64,000 nucleotides of DNA from contig JAREIK010009709.1 in NCBI GenBank assembly GCA_029783825.1, forward strand, positions 77,659-141,658, given 5' to 3'. The position numbers and the translations under genes were made by a program. Source of the DNA: Sapria himalayana. Taxonomy: Eukaryota > Streptophyta > Magnoliopsida > Malpighiales > Rafflesiaceae. Of this stretch, positions 14,401-26,205 are shown piece after piece. The first letter of the stretch is position 1. Each line of letters starts with the position of its first letter. A model generated the notes under the pieces. It had not been told where the DNA came from, ran no database searches, and saw nothing but the letters and a program-made list of their open reading frames with translations.

Positions 14401-15397
14401 TGCCTGTGGATACTAATGTGAAAAGAAAAGGTGTTAAAATGGCCTCCAGATGTGAATGTTGCTTTGCAGAAGAAGAATCAATGGATCATCTACTCTCAAG
14501 TGGAAGAATCGCGGCAGCAGTCTGGAGGGAATTAGGAGACCTGATACAAATAAGTAAAAAAGAGGATAGAATAATTGATAGAATTAAGAATTGGGAGAAT
14601 GAAAACTCTAGTAGTCATATCAAAAATTGGCTTACTCAGAATCTACCTCATATAGTAATATGGTGCCTATGGAAAGCTCATAATAAGAGTAAATTTGAGG
14701 GTATAAGAATGAATTCAAATGAAATTATAAAAGATATAATTAAAAAAATCAGGAATATATCTAGTATAAACCCTATAAAAGTTGATGGTTTTTATTTAAA
14801 TAAGGCAGCTGGAATGTTCTGGGGCCTCACTATTAGAAATACTAAACAGGGATGGATAAAAAGTATAAGTTGGAATGGCCTCCAGAAGGTAAAATATCAC
14901 TAAACACGGATGGTAGCTTCAATAGGGACACTGGTATAGCAGGTGGAGGGGGGGTAATAAGGGACTCAAATGGGAATGTGATAAAAGCATTTACATCGGC
15001 TACTGAAGTATCCTCAGCTCTCCACTCAGAGATCAAAGCTCTGAATATAGGATTAAATATCTGTAAAAAGTTAGATTTAGAAAATATACAAATTCAAGTA
15101 GATTCCATACTTTTGGTAGATTTAGTAAGTGGAAAAATAACTCTCTGGAGGTATGAAGAAGAAATGGAAATAATTTTGAACCTCATTAAAGTGCTTAATG
15201 CATCAATCTTACATATATATAGAGAAGCCAATACTTTGGCGGATAGACTTGCAAGATTAGGTTCGATAAGAGGAGAACATGAATTTGATGAGGTTTCGAT
15301 GCCAGAAAAACTAAAAGGAATAGCGATATTAGATAGGAAGGCCTTCCCTTATTTAAGATTTAGGAAGGGTAGTATTAACAGAAAAAATAAAATATGA
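11485..15397 (+). pseudogene. LINE 1 ORF2 (endonuclease / reverse transcriptase / RNase H), decayed
   Basis: The start ATG gives MDRCLYWNIRGIANNP, an APE-like endonuclease N-terminus. Further endonuclease motifs are RGDFNIIRSNQ near 11870 and SDHCPLL near 12133. The reverse transcriptase core shows VGPDGW near 12820, KLDLSKAFDRVEW near 13200, RQGDPLSPLLF near 13380 and the catalytic YADD at 13513-13524. A zf-RVT-like segment (SLFKWAWKAGIPQKMCSMAW) begins near 14320. The RNase H domain starts at SLNTDGSF (catalytic Asp codon 14909-14911) and continues with SEIKAL, QVDS and ANTLADRLA, so its four acidic residues are present. The frame changes several times and contains stops, for example TGG->TGA near 12836. 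It should make no full protein. Confidence 0.93.
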
Positions 15398-16310
15398 GAA
15401 TTATAAGAATATAAGCTGTTAACTGTTATGGTATTGTGGTAGCTTCTGTGCAGGGGAATTTCTGTCTCTGCAGGTTAACAGGTATGAACATTATGGAGGC
15501 GAAGGTAATAGGGCAAGGTAAGATATTGGTTGTTAGCATATTTTACTGTAATTTCTTTTTTCTTAGCAGCAAAGTTCCTTGTATAAATAACCAGAAAATC
15601 CAGCAGCTGCTGGAATTTTGGAATCTTAGAGCATGTGATGTTTTGTTATTAATGGTTTACAGTCTGTTTTAATGTATAAGTTAAGTGGTTATGTGTGAAT
15701 GTTGTAAAAAGTCATGTGTTAATTTACGGTAGTTTATAGTTTATTTGGACTTGTAAGTGTCTAGAATAGGAGACTGGTCTGGAAGCTGTCCAAAGCTGGA
15801 AGAATCAGCTTATGAGTTAAAAGGGGCACCGATGAAAGTAGAAATGGAGACAAGATAAAGTGCATCAGGATCAAAGAGCAAAGGATAACATCAAAGGCAG
15901 GATGCAAGAGCAGCCATAAGGTAAACTAAACGAATGTAGAGTATGTATACATGTGGCCTTCTTTTGCAGGAAATCAGTAAAGTCTATACAAAATAAGCAT
16001 AAACCGGCAGTCTAAGAGGGCAGAAATTTATGGAAACCTCACGTAGAAGTAGGAGCTCAATCGGATGCTAAAGAATATATCAAGGAATGATAAAGCTATA
16101 TGCAAGAAATTTAAAGCTAACCTCAAATAAGTGTATTCATTGCAAATTATTCTTTAGGATAGATGATTAGCTATTTTAATTTTAATTTTAATTCTAAGTT
16201 TGATGTTAAAGATTAAGGTTGTAAGTGGGGAATGGGTAGATTTTAGTTTGTAAAAATGGTATTCCTCCGCCAAAAGAGAGGGCTAATATTAATAAACTCC
16301 TTTTTAAAAA
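15398..16310 (+). other. LINE 1 3' untranslated region
   Basis: This non-coding tail follows the ORF2 stop. It shares scattered blocks with the tail of LINE 2 (AAGTGTCTAGA.TAGGAG near 15757 and 55820; the terminal TTCCTC.GCCAAAAGAG). It ends in a short A-rich stretch fused to the target duplication. A frame at 15436-15672 has no family resemblance and is not called as a gene. Confidence 0.75.
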
Positions 16311-16325
16311 AAATACATAGTTAAG
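16311..16325. repeat. Target-site duplication, right copy, of LINE 1
   Basis: AAATACATAGTTAAG is identical to 9998-10012. Satellite sequence resumes directly after it. Confidence 0.93.
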
Positions 16326-17930
16326 TAGATAGACATATAGAAATATATTCAAATAGACAGGTAGAAAGATAGGCAGATAGACAGATAGATACATATGAGA
16401 TAGAAAGATATATTGATAGATAGATAAATAGACATATAGACATATAGACATATAGACAGATAGACTAATAGACAAATTGACAGATAAATAGATAGATAAA
16501 TAGATATAAAGAAAAATAGATAAATTGATAAACAATAGATAGATGGCTAGATAGATAGATAGACGGATAGGCAGATATGCAGATTGGTAGATAGGCACAT
16601 AGGCAGTTAGGCAGATATCTAGATAGGTAGATAGATAGATAGGAAGAGAGACAAATAGATAGATAGATAGGAAGAGAGACAAATAGATAGATAGATATAT
16701 AAATATAAAGATAGATAGATATATATACAAATAGATTGGTTGATTGATTGACATTTAAACATATAGAAAGATAAATTGATAGACAAATAGATAGATAGAC
16801 TGATAGATATATAGACATATAGATAGATAGCCAGTTAGAAAGAAGTTAGATAGATAGATAGATAGATAAGAGATAAATAGATAAAAGATAGACATATAGA
16901 TAGTTAGTTAGATATACGAATATATATATAGATAGATAGACAGATAAACCAGATAGAAATATGGATAGACAGACAAATAGATATATAGACAATAGATAGA
17001 TCAACAAATAGATAGATAGATAGACAGATAAACAGATAAATAAATAGATATATTTATAGTTTTATCTATTAATGATTAATAGAATGACAGATTGATAGAA
17101 TTTTTTTAGATAGGAGGAGAGATAGACAGATAGATAGATTAATTTACAAATATATAGACGTATAGATACCTAGTTAGATAGAGAGGTAAACAAATTTATA
17201 TATTGACATATAGAAAGATTAGTAGATCCTTAGATTGATAGAAATGCTAATAAAGAGATCAAGTGATATATAGATTTAAAGATAGACAAATAGAGAAATG
17301 AACAGATAGAAATTTTGATAGATAGATAAGTAAATAGACATGATGATAGATAGACAAATAGATAGATAAATAGATCGACAGATAGACAGATAGACAAATA
17401 AACAGATAAAGAAATAGACAGATAGGTAGATATATAGATAGACAAATAGATATCGACAAATAGATAGATAGATAGATAAAAAGATAGATAGATGATAGAC
17501 AGATAGATAGATAGAGAAATGTTCAAATAGACAGATACACAGTAGATAGATAGATAGTTAGATAGTTAGACTGATAAACAAAGAGACATAAAGATAGAGA
17601 GACAGACACATAAATAGAGAGATATATAGATAAATTAACAGATAGACAAATAAACAGATAGATAGATACAAAGATATACATTTTAAATACATAGATAGAT
17701 AGGCATATTGATTGATTGATATAAAAATAAAAATATACACAAATACATAGATAAATAGATAGGAAAATAGGTAGATAGGAAGATAGACAGATAGACAGAT
17801 AGACAAATAGACAGATAAATAGATAGATAGATAGATAGACAGAAAGATAGATATAGAATTAGATAGATAGACAGACAGATAGATTTATAGATACATAAAC
17901 AGGCAGATAGGCATATTTGTCTGTCAAAAT
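16326..17930. repeat. GATA satellite, left arm, inner part
   Basis: This has the same GATA/GACA 4-mer composition and the same polarity as 1-9997. It is the continuation of the array split by LINE 1. A small non-repeat interruption (attaatgattaatagaatg) lies near 17068. Confidence 0.96.
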
Positions 17931-18250
17931 TCTGGTCCCATGCAAATATAGATACATAGATTTATAAATTTTGACAGACACATATAGATAGACATATTTG
18001 TCTATGTGTCTATCTATCTATATTGCATTGTTTTGTTCTATCTATAAATCTATGTATCTATATTGAATTTTGATAGACATATATAGATAGACATATTTTG
18101 ACAGACACATAGAGATATTTGTCTATGTGTCTATCTATCTATATGTGTCTGTTCTATCTATCTATATGTGACAGACACATATAGATAGATAGATCGACAT
18201 TTTGACAGACACATATACAGATAGGCATATTTATAGCTTCTGAAGCTATG
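17930..18250. repeat. Satellite polarity-switch zone with nested inverted repeats
   Basis: GATA-strand and TCTA-strand fragments alternate here. The 22-bp arms 17945-17966 and 18043-18064 are perfect inverted repeats. The 20-bp arms 18133-18152 and 18171-18190 are perfect inverted repeats with an 18-nt loop. ATAGCTTC/GAAGCTAT (18233-18240, 18242-18249) is a perfect 8-bp palindrome around one base. The unique stretch attctggtcccatgcaaata occurs both here (17929) and just downstream (18266), and tattgcattgttttgtt near 18021 echoes 18334. Pieces of the neighbouring unique DNA have therefore been copied into the satellite edge. Confidence 0.85.
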
Positions 18251-18884
18251 AGATGAACCAAAAAATTCTGGTCCCATGCAAATATAGTTTTGTTCTTGAG
18301 ACTCTTATTTCGTGCATGTCTATTTCCTCATGTGCATTGCATTGTTTTTTCTCATTTTTTTCTTTGTTTCTTTCAGGTTTTTTTTGCTTTAGTGGATTTT
18401 TATATGAACCTACAGGTAAACAAAAATTCAATACCACGGAGCTTGTTGTCATTTCAATTTTTATTTCTCTTTTATTTGGCAATTTCTAACATTCTTATAA
18501 TTAACCATGGACTGTTACGTGAAGATGAGAAACATAGAATAATATTTTGATGGGTAGTTCACTAGAAATCTTGGAGTAATCTTGATTCGGTAGTTTAAAA
18601 ATAAGATCATGCTTATCTCATTGTGTGAAATTTCTAGTAAATGGCAATTGATATTCCATGCACTAGTCTATCTATTTATCAAGGGCATTGTGTTGTGTTA
18701 TTTATTGGTTTGTAAATGTGCTACATTATGCTCCATGCACAAGTGTCACAATGTTCTCTATGTGCGTGTAGTACCAGAGAACAAACAACTAGAAGATGCT
18801 GATCATCCCTGAAAGATCTATATGTGTGTTTTTAAGCCCTAGTTTCGTTCTTGCATTAATTTCATTATCAAACTAATTCATATT
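18251..18884. other. Unique-sequence stretch without a recognised gene
   Basis: This is ordinary AT-rich, non-satellite DNA next to the XRN pseudogene. Opposed open frames of 78 codons exist at about 18246-18489 but match no family I recognise. The stretch may be intron or decayed 5' exon of the XRN fragment, since the conserved N-terminal XRN motifs are not seen here. Confidence 0.5.
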
Positions 18885-20470
18885 TTTCCTCCGACATCCT
18901 TTGAAGAAGTATTCAACAACATGTATGAGTACATCTATATGTTTTTCATCATCATAAGTCCTCGCAAGCTATTATATATGGTCATTGGTATGGTTTTTGT
19001 GTTCATACATGGCTGCCATGTTCCCATGCATCAGTTTGAATTGGTTTGGTCACATCTCATCGATCTTTTATCTTCTGTCCTTTACTTATGAAGAATTTGT
19101 GGCTTAAATTACATTGGTAGATAGGGCTGCACCTCGTGCTAAAATGAATCAACAATAACGAAGACGCTTCCTAACACCAAAAGACAATGAAATTGCTGTG
19201 GGGTTCTTCTCCCTCCTATGCTATTCATGTTCCCCACCCTACATTGGACACTATTTTTAACACTTTATTTGGCTGTACATGGGTAATTTTGTGATTTTAT
19301 GCTCATCAGGAAATTGAGAAAGAGAGGTTGAGAAAATAAATATGAAAAGGAAGGTAAATCCCTTGTTCCAAAGTAGGAATCTAAAGTTTCTGACTACAAC
19401 GTTATCACACCAGGAATTGTATTTTTGTACATGGTGTCCAAGGCACTCCGAAAATATATTTGTTCACGAATGAAACTTGATGCTGGGTGGAAGGATTTGA
19501 AGGTTTGAACTATATCTCAGGGTTCTTGCATGATATAGAGTTAGTCTAAGCATTTAATTTCAGGCCCTTTTATCTTCTTCAATAAGGCATTTCTAGCAAT
19601 ACATTGGGCATGTTATAGGTCATTCTATCTGATTCTAATGTCCTGTGGAAAGGCGATCACAAGATAATATCTTTTATTCGTCTACAGTAGACCTCCTAAT
19701 TATAATCCAAATTGCTGTCAGTGCCTGTATGGTCTGGCATGCGAATTTCATTGCATAATGAAATTGAATTTTTCCACCTTTCATTGTTACACACTTAAAT
19801 CTTATTCTTACGAATCTCTTTTAATTTTTGAATAGTAATGAATATTTGTGTGTAGGAAGCTGATCTAATAATGCTAGCTCTGACAACCAATAAAGTTCAT
19901 TTTTTCAATATTAAGAGAGGTAAACATGTATTATAGTTCCTTTTGCTTTCAGAATTAATTGGGATTGAAATTGAAATGAGTTTTTTGGATTATCCTCGAT
20001 AGGGTGCGTCCATATAGGAGTAAAGAAAGAGAAGTCACTGTGAATTAGTCTTAGAAGCCAAAACCAGGCCTCCACGAGCCAATTCAAGTTTGGCGAAGTC
20101 AAGTGGGTGGTTTAAACAAATTGTAATGGCTGACAAAAATAATTCTTTCATCAACAAGCAAGAAAGTAAATCTTCCATTAAAAGACCTTATCAGGTATGA
20201 TGATTTCAGGGACGTATATAAATATCACCCCGAATATTACTTTTCTATATGATAAATACTGATTTGATTCCATTTCTCTTTACATCACAGCTTCTCCATG
20301 TCTGGATCATCAAAGAATATTTGGAGCTTGATATGAAAATCTCTGATCTTCTAGGGAAATTGAAGGAGATAACTTTGAGCGCATAGTTGATGATTTTATC
20401 TTCTTGGGTTATTTCATAGTAAATGATTTTCTTCCACACATGCCCTCCTTACAAATCCATGAGGTTTTTC
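18885..20470 (+). pseudogene. 5'->3' exoribonuclease (XRN family) gene fragment, decayed but with introns
   Basis: Spliced pieces match the XRN N-terminal nuclease domain in order. Exon 18888-18987 reads PPTSFEEVFNNMYEYI then PRKLLYMVI. Exon 19121-19197 reads RAAPRAKMNQQ then a stop and RRRF. Exon 19310-19502 reads EIEKERLRK, then NVITPGIVFLYMVSKAL and LDAGWKDLK. Exon 19619-19736 reads VILSDSNV, GDHKIISFIRLQ and CQCLYGL. Exon 19856-19919 reads EADLIMLALTTNKVHF. Exon 20291 to about 20466 reads LHVWIIKEYLELDM, then [14 protein letters not shown] and [14 protein letters not shown]. Most junctions keep GT/AG, and one donor appears to be GC (19737). In the family these segments hold catalytic acidic residues for 5'-monophosphate RNA decay. 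Frameshifts (near 19339 and 19672) and stops (19157, the 19365 area, 19670) rule out a product. The first exons and the C-terminal half are absent, so this is a partial genomic copy, not a retrocopy. Confidence 0.87.
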
Positions 20471-21260
20471 ACTGAGCTTTTTTTTTTTAGAAAACAATGA
20501 TTTTAGAGGTGGTAATTCAAGATAAAAAAACTAAAATTAGTGATCATAAATAATACTGAGTACATAAGTATGTATATACCGAGTATATACATACGTATCT
20601 ACCAAGTATATACGTACATATATATGAGTATATACATAATTGGGTGCATATATTTATCTGTAGACATGTATATATTATCATCCATACACCCATTTGCACA
20701 CACACATACACACGTTTGAATATATAATTGCTTGGGCCAGTCTGGTCATCATTGTGCATTACTTACCGTTGCATGTCATAAAAGTCATGGATATTAGACC
20801 TTTCCCAAAGCTGTGGCATTAAGATATTTCTGGTCCATGCCAACTAGGAAGACAGAGGTTGGTCTTAAATATCTTAGTAATTGTGTAAATATGCAATTAT
20901 CACATGGTACAAAGCATATGAATGAGTAAATAAGTTTTCTTGTTGTAGGTTTTGTAATGATTGGTTCTAATTGTACTAGGTCTTAGGATGATGATGATGA
21001 TGATGCTCATGTAGTGTTGTGTAATTGTATTAGATTTCACAAAACTGTATTCAATCGGAAGGAAAAATGTAACAATACCCAATTTTTATAGGTCACGAGT
21101 GTCAGGAGGAATATCAGGTCATGTTTTGGGAGAAGCAGCTCGCCGCCTCGTCAAAAACTCGCTCAATCTCAAAATGAGTGGTTGGTAGAAAAGTTCATCA
21201 GTCAAGCATCATCATCCGCCCTCTTTTATTATCAGCGACAGCAACAGCAGCAGCAAATGC
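20471..21260. other. Non-coding stretch downstream of the XRN fragment
   Basis: No further XRN exon is visible. The stretch contains an AT-rich run with short inverted repeats of GTATATAC at 20565-20640, a (GAT)n run near 20990-21004 and a CAG-rich patch near 21236-21256. No gene is supported. Confidence 0.5.
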
Positions 21261-21500
21261 AGTATATACATATGTATATACTTAGTATATATGTACATAT
21301 ATACTGTAGTATATGTACATATAATACTACAGTATTATATGGACATATATACTAAGTATATATGTACTCATTATATATGTACATATAATATTGTAGTTTA
21401 TATGTACATATACTGCAGTTATATATGTAACTAGTGAAATGCTAGTATATATGTACATATAGACAGTAGTATATATGTACATATATACTATAGCATTATA
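21261..21500. repeat. AT-rich palindromic minisatellite, block 1
   Basis: Variants of TATATGTACATATATACT(A)GTA repeat about every 20-40 bp. The core TATATGTACATATA is self-complementary, so the block can fold into many small hairpins. A longer related block lies at 21975-22690. Confidence 0.85.
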
Positions 21501-21750
21501 TATTTATCAAAACATAACTTTTTAAATTTATTTATTTTGATTAGATTGGCTGGTTAAATTACGTATAGATATGGTACCGCATTGTTCCCCATACGAAGCA
21601 TGTATAAGTAAAAAAATTTTTCACAAGACATGATGCACCACGACTAGGACAACTTTGTGCAGTAAAAAGATGGTGACTGGAGGAGCTGGGGGAGAGAAAG
21701 CAATGTCAATTTAATGGATAGATTATATTCTATGCACCGTATGTATGTAT
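21489..21750. repeat. Direct duplication, copy 1
   Basis: This copy begins tatagcattatatatttatc, continues through cgtatagatatggta and gacatgatgcaccacgact, and ends near attatattctatgcac. The same order of words recurs at 22688-22945, so the minisatellite plus its flank has been duplicated in direct orientation with an offset of about 1.2 kb. No coding capacity is seen. Confidence 0.85.
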
Positions 21751-21974
21751 GTATGTATTGAACTTTTATCTTGTAAAATCTAGTTGCACATTTTTTGTGC
21801 CTTGTGTTTCTTGGTTCCATGTAATTGCGAACAAACAAAGATAATATTTGTAGTCCTAGTTAAGGTGTTTGTTCCTTTTTTTTATGCTTATGATAGAATA
21901 TATAGCTGTTTGATGTTCATGCTCTATAATAGGTGTTTATGCTCTACTTTAATGTAAATACTTGCACATTTATA
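21751..21974. other. Spacer between duplicated blocks
   Basis: This is AT-rich unique DNA with a short (GTAT)n run near 21739-21756. No gene or RNA is recognised. Confidence 0.4.
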
Positions 21975-22690
21975 CCTGTATATATGTATATGTACATATA
22001 TACCAATATATATGTACATATACATATTGGTATATATGTACATATACATATATACTGGTATATATGTACAAGTATTTACCAGTATATGTGTATATATAAA
22101 TATACACTCCAGTATATGTACATATTTATATGTACATATTGATAATTAGTATATGTGCATATATACACTATAGTGATATGTACATACATACTACCGTGTA
22201 TATGTATACACTAGTATATATATACATATATACTATAGTATATATGTACATATTTATTGCAGTGTATATGTACATATATACTGGTATATATGTACATACA
22301 TGTACATATACACTATAGAGTATATGTACATACATGTACATATATATGCACATATATACTATAGTGTATATGTACATATACTGAGTATATATGTGCATAT
22401 AAATACTTGTACATGTATACCAGTATATATATTCATATACAAATATACCAGTGAATACATATAAAGTGCACATATATGTATACACGTATATATGTACATA
22501 TACATATATACTAGTCTATATATATACATTGTAGTATATATGTACATATATACTATAGTGTTTATGTACTCAATATATATGTACATATAATATTGTAGTT
22601 TATATGTACATATATGGCAGTAATATATATAACTAGTAAATTACTTGTATATATGTACATATACACTATAGTATATATGTATATATATAC
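21975..22690. repeat. AT-rich palindromic minisatellite, block 2
   Basis: Units of about 20-45 bp are built on TATATGTACATATA with linkers such as CTATAGT, CTGGTA and CCAGTA. Open frames here are tyrosine/isoleucine/methionine repeats read from the palindromes and are not genes. Confidence 0.87.
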
Positions 22691-22945
22691 TATAGTATTA
22701 TATATTTATCAAAACATAACTTTTTAATTTATTTATTTTGATTTGATGACTAGTTTAAATTTCGTATAGATATGGTATCGCATTATTTCATATACGAAGT
22801 TTTCATAAGTGGAGGGATTTTTACTAGACATGATGCACCACGACTCTGACAGCTTTGTCGCAACAGAAAGATGGCGATAGGAGGAGCTGAGAGAGAGAAA
22901 ACAACGTCAATGTGCAAATAGATTATACTTTATGCACTATCGATA
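22688..22945. repeat. Direct duplication, copy 2
   Basis: This is the counterpart of 21489-21750. Shared words include tttatcaaaacataactttt, cgtatagatatggta and gacatgatgcaccacgactc. The copies differ by scattered substitutions and small indels, so the duplication is not recent. Confidence 0.85.
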
Positions 22946-23149
22946 GATAAATTGATTATTATGATGTAATAAAATTTTGTTATGTTTTTGTTTGAATTAT
23001 GTAAAATATCAAAATAGAATAATTTATTAAATGATTTTATTTTATGTTAATTATAAATTATCATTTATAGCTAATGTTTTTATTCAATTTAATATAAAAA
23101 TATTAAATTATTTAATTAAATAATTTGAAAATGAAATACAATTTTGAAT

Positions 23150-23589
23150 ATTGTTGTGTAATGAAAATAGCTAGGGAATTTTCCATTGTGAATTTAGCTA
23201 GGAAGTTTCCCTTACTATTTTAGCTAAGGAAATAACTATTTTATCTAGGGATTTTTTCGTCGCTAGAATTATTTTTTGGGACTATTACACTCGCTAATTT
23301 GTAAATACCAGCACTTTAGATTGAGAAAGCTTTGATCATTGTATCTATTTAGCTATGAATACTCCTATTTAGATTGCTAATTTAGCCGGGAAAATTATAA
23401 TTTTAGCTAGGGTTATTTTCATCGCAAAAATTTTTTAGCAATGGACACTTTCCCTAGCTAATTTTAGTGACGAGCACTTTAGATTGGTAAAGCTTCCATT
23501 GTTGATACATCGCAATATCGTATTTAGTGACGGAAACACACAATTAAGGTAAGGAATTGTCCATCGCTATATGATATTTTAATTATAAT
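23150..23589. repeat. Subterminal-repeat-like region, possible degraded transposon end
   Basis: Short motifs recur in this AT-rich stretch: TAGCTAGGGAA/TTT, TTTAGTGACGGA/GAGC and AGCACTTTAGATTG. Such dense short repeats are typical next to the ends of CACTA elements. The right edge, read on the - strand, starts CATTATAATT; the proven CACTA right end in this window starts CATTACAAAA. Satellite begins immediately after 23589. No matching left end was found, so the element type is tentative. Confidence 0.4.
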
Positions 23590-24659
23590 GTCTATTTGTT
23601 TATATATCTATACATCTGTTTATCTATCTGTCTATCTATCTATCTTTCTTTCTATGTGTCTATCTGCCAATCTATCTATCTATCTATCTGTATATCTATC
23701 TATCTATCTATATGTCAATCTATCTATCTGTCAATTTGTCTATCTATCTATATGTCTAGATGTTTAAATGTCTATGTGTCTTTTTGTTTAACTATTTATC
23801 TGTCTATCAATCTATCTTTCTATTTGTCTATCTATCTTTCTATTTGTATATCTATCTATCATCTTTTTCTCTATCTATATATCTATCTATTTATATATAT
23901 GTCTATCTATTTATCTGTCTATCTATTTGTCTATCTATTTATCTAGTTATGTATCTTTCTATCAACCTATCTATATATAAATCTATCTATATGTCTATCT
24001 ATATATGAATCTATGTATATGTCAATATGACTAACTAACTAACTAACTATCTATCTATCTATTTATCTATCTATCTGTCTATCTTTTTATCTAACTATCT
24101 ATTTATTTATATTCGTATCTATCTATCTACCTATTTGGCTATATGGATATCTGTATATCTATCAATATGTGTATCAATCTATCAATCTATCTATATGTCC
24201 ATCTATCTATCTATCTATCTATATGTCTATCTATTTATCTGTCTGTCTATGTATCTATTTATCTTTCTCTCTGCCTATCTAGTTATCTAGCTATCTGTAT
24301 ATCTATCTATCTATGTGTCTATCTATTTATCCATCTATTTATATGCCTGTCTAGCTATCTGTATGTCTGTCTATCTATTTATCTATTTGTCTATCTGTCT
24401 ATCTATCAATCTATCTCTCTATTTTTCTATTTATGTGTCTATCTATCTATCTATCTATCTATTTGACTATCTATCCATCTGTCTATCTGTATTTGTGTAT
24501 GTCTATCTATCTATCTATCTATTAGTCTATATAAATATATATTTATTTAGCTATCTATTTGTATATTTATCTATCTGTCTATATGTCTATCTGTCTATCT
24601 CCATATCATTCTATCTGTATATATGTCAATCTGTCTATCTCTTTATCTGTCTATCTGTA

Positions 24660-24702
<43 letters not shown>

Positions 24703-25140
24703 TTATGCATCAATCTGCGTATCTATCTTTATGTCAATGTATCTATCTATCTATTTAGATATCAATCTATCTATCTATTTATTTGTCTATTTTTCTATTA
24801 ATCTATTAGTGTATTTGTCTATCTATATCTTTATATATATATCTATCAAAATATCTATATGTATATCTATATATCTGTCTATCTTTCCTTTTGTCTATCT
24901 ATCTATATGTCTATATGTGTATCTATCTATCTTTCTATCTTTCTATCTTTTACATATCAATCTGTCTAGCTATCTACATATTTGTCTATCTATCTATATA
25001 TCTATATATTTATATATCTATCTGTATATCTGTCTATCTATCTATCTGTCTATATATCTATGTAAATGGCTATCTATCTATCTATAGGACTATATGTCTA
25101 TCTACCTATATGTTTATCTATCTACCTATCTATATGTCTG

Positions 25141-25171
<31 letters not shown>

Positions 25172-25200
25172 GTATATCTATATATCTATCTATTTGTCTT

Positions 25201-25234
<34 letters not shown>

Positions 25235-26205
25235 GTCTGTCTATCTATATATATATCTATCTGTCTATTAGTTTATTTTTATATCTATCTATTAATCTAT
25301 CAATTTATTTTTCTATCTATATATCTTTCTATCTATCTGTCTAAATGTCTATCAATATATCTATCTATGTGTCTTTATGTCTATTTGTCTATATTACTAT
25401 CTGTGTATCTATCTATCTTTCTATCTTTTATCTATCTATCTATTTGTCTGTCAATCTATCAATTTGCCTATCTATTTATGTATATGTCTGTCTATCTACC
25501 TATATGACTATCTATCTATCTGTCTATCTGCCTATCTACCTATATCTAAATCTATCTACCTGTCCATGTGTTCATGTGTTTATCTGTCTATCTTTCTATT
25601 TGTAAATATATTTATCTATCTTTGTATCTATATATTGATTTGTCTATCTATCTATCTATCTATATATCTACATATCTATCTATTTGCCTATCTTTCTGCC
25701 TATTTATCTATCTATCTATCTATCTATCTATCTGTATATCTATCTATTTGTCTATTTGTCTATCTATCAATTAGTCTATGAATGTATTAGTCTATCTATA
25801 TTTCTTCTATCTATCTGTATATCTATCTATGTGTCTATCTATCTATTTATCTATATGTCTATCTATCTATTTATTAATCGTTCTATATTTCTATATTTAT
25901 ATCTTTTATCTATCAATTATTATATCAATAAATCAATCTATCAATCAATCTATCTGTCAATCAATCAATCTATCTACCTATTTGGAAATCTATCTATTTG
26001 TCAATCTATCTGTGTATATGTCAATCAATCTATCAATCTATCTGTCTATATATCAAAATGTCTATCTGTTTATCTGTCTATCTGTCTATCTGCCTTCTAT
26101 CTATCTGCCTATATGTATATCTATCTACCTATAAATATGTTTTTTTGTCTATCTATTTATCTATCTGTGTCTATCCGTCTATGTGTCTATCTTTCTATCT
26201 TTTTT
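23590..26205. repeat. TCTA satellite, right arm, first segment
   Basis: The composition is the same as in the left arm, but the + strand now reads TCTA/TCTG/TTTG/TATG, the reverse polarity. Boundaries are sharp against 23589 and against the RPA12 island at about 26206. Confidence 0.96.

Larger units (their letters stand above)
10013..16310 (+). mobile_element. LINE copy 1: plant L1-type non-LTR retrotransposon, 6.3 kb, inactive
   Basis: The element inserted into the GATA satellite in + orientation, flanked by a 15-bp target duplication. It has a short 5' leader (10013-10117), a decayed ORF1 (10118-11492), a decayed ORF2 (11485-15397), a 3' region of about 0.9 kb and a short A-rich end (about 16306-16313). 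The 3' end shares GTATTCCTC.GCCAAAAGAG with LINE copy 2, so the 3' terminus is complete. The first roughly 60 bases do not resemble the leader of LINE 2, so this copy may be slightly 5' truncated or carry a different leader. Stops and frameshifts in both ORFs make it non-autonomous. Confidence 0.95.

Noticed and set aside
15436..15672. A 78-codon frame in the LINE 1 3' region
   Set aside because: It has no counterpart in the tails of LINE 2 or LINE 3 and no recognisable domain.
18246..18489. Opposed 78-codon open frames next to the XRN fragment
   Set aside because: There is no family resemblance on either strand, and the C-rich/T-rich composition suggests chance.
19911..20102. A 63-codon - strand frame inside the XRN fragment
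   Set aside because: It lies antisense to sequence that fits XRN exon and intron structure on the + strand and has no recognisable domain.
21933..22586. Overlapping frames rich in Tyr, Ile, Met and Cys on both strands
   Set aside because: They are translations of the palindromic TATATGTACATATA minisatellite.
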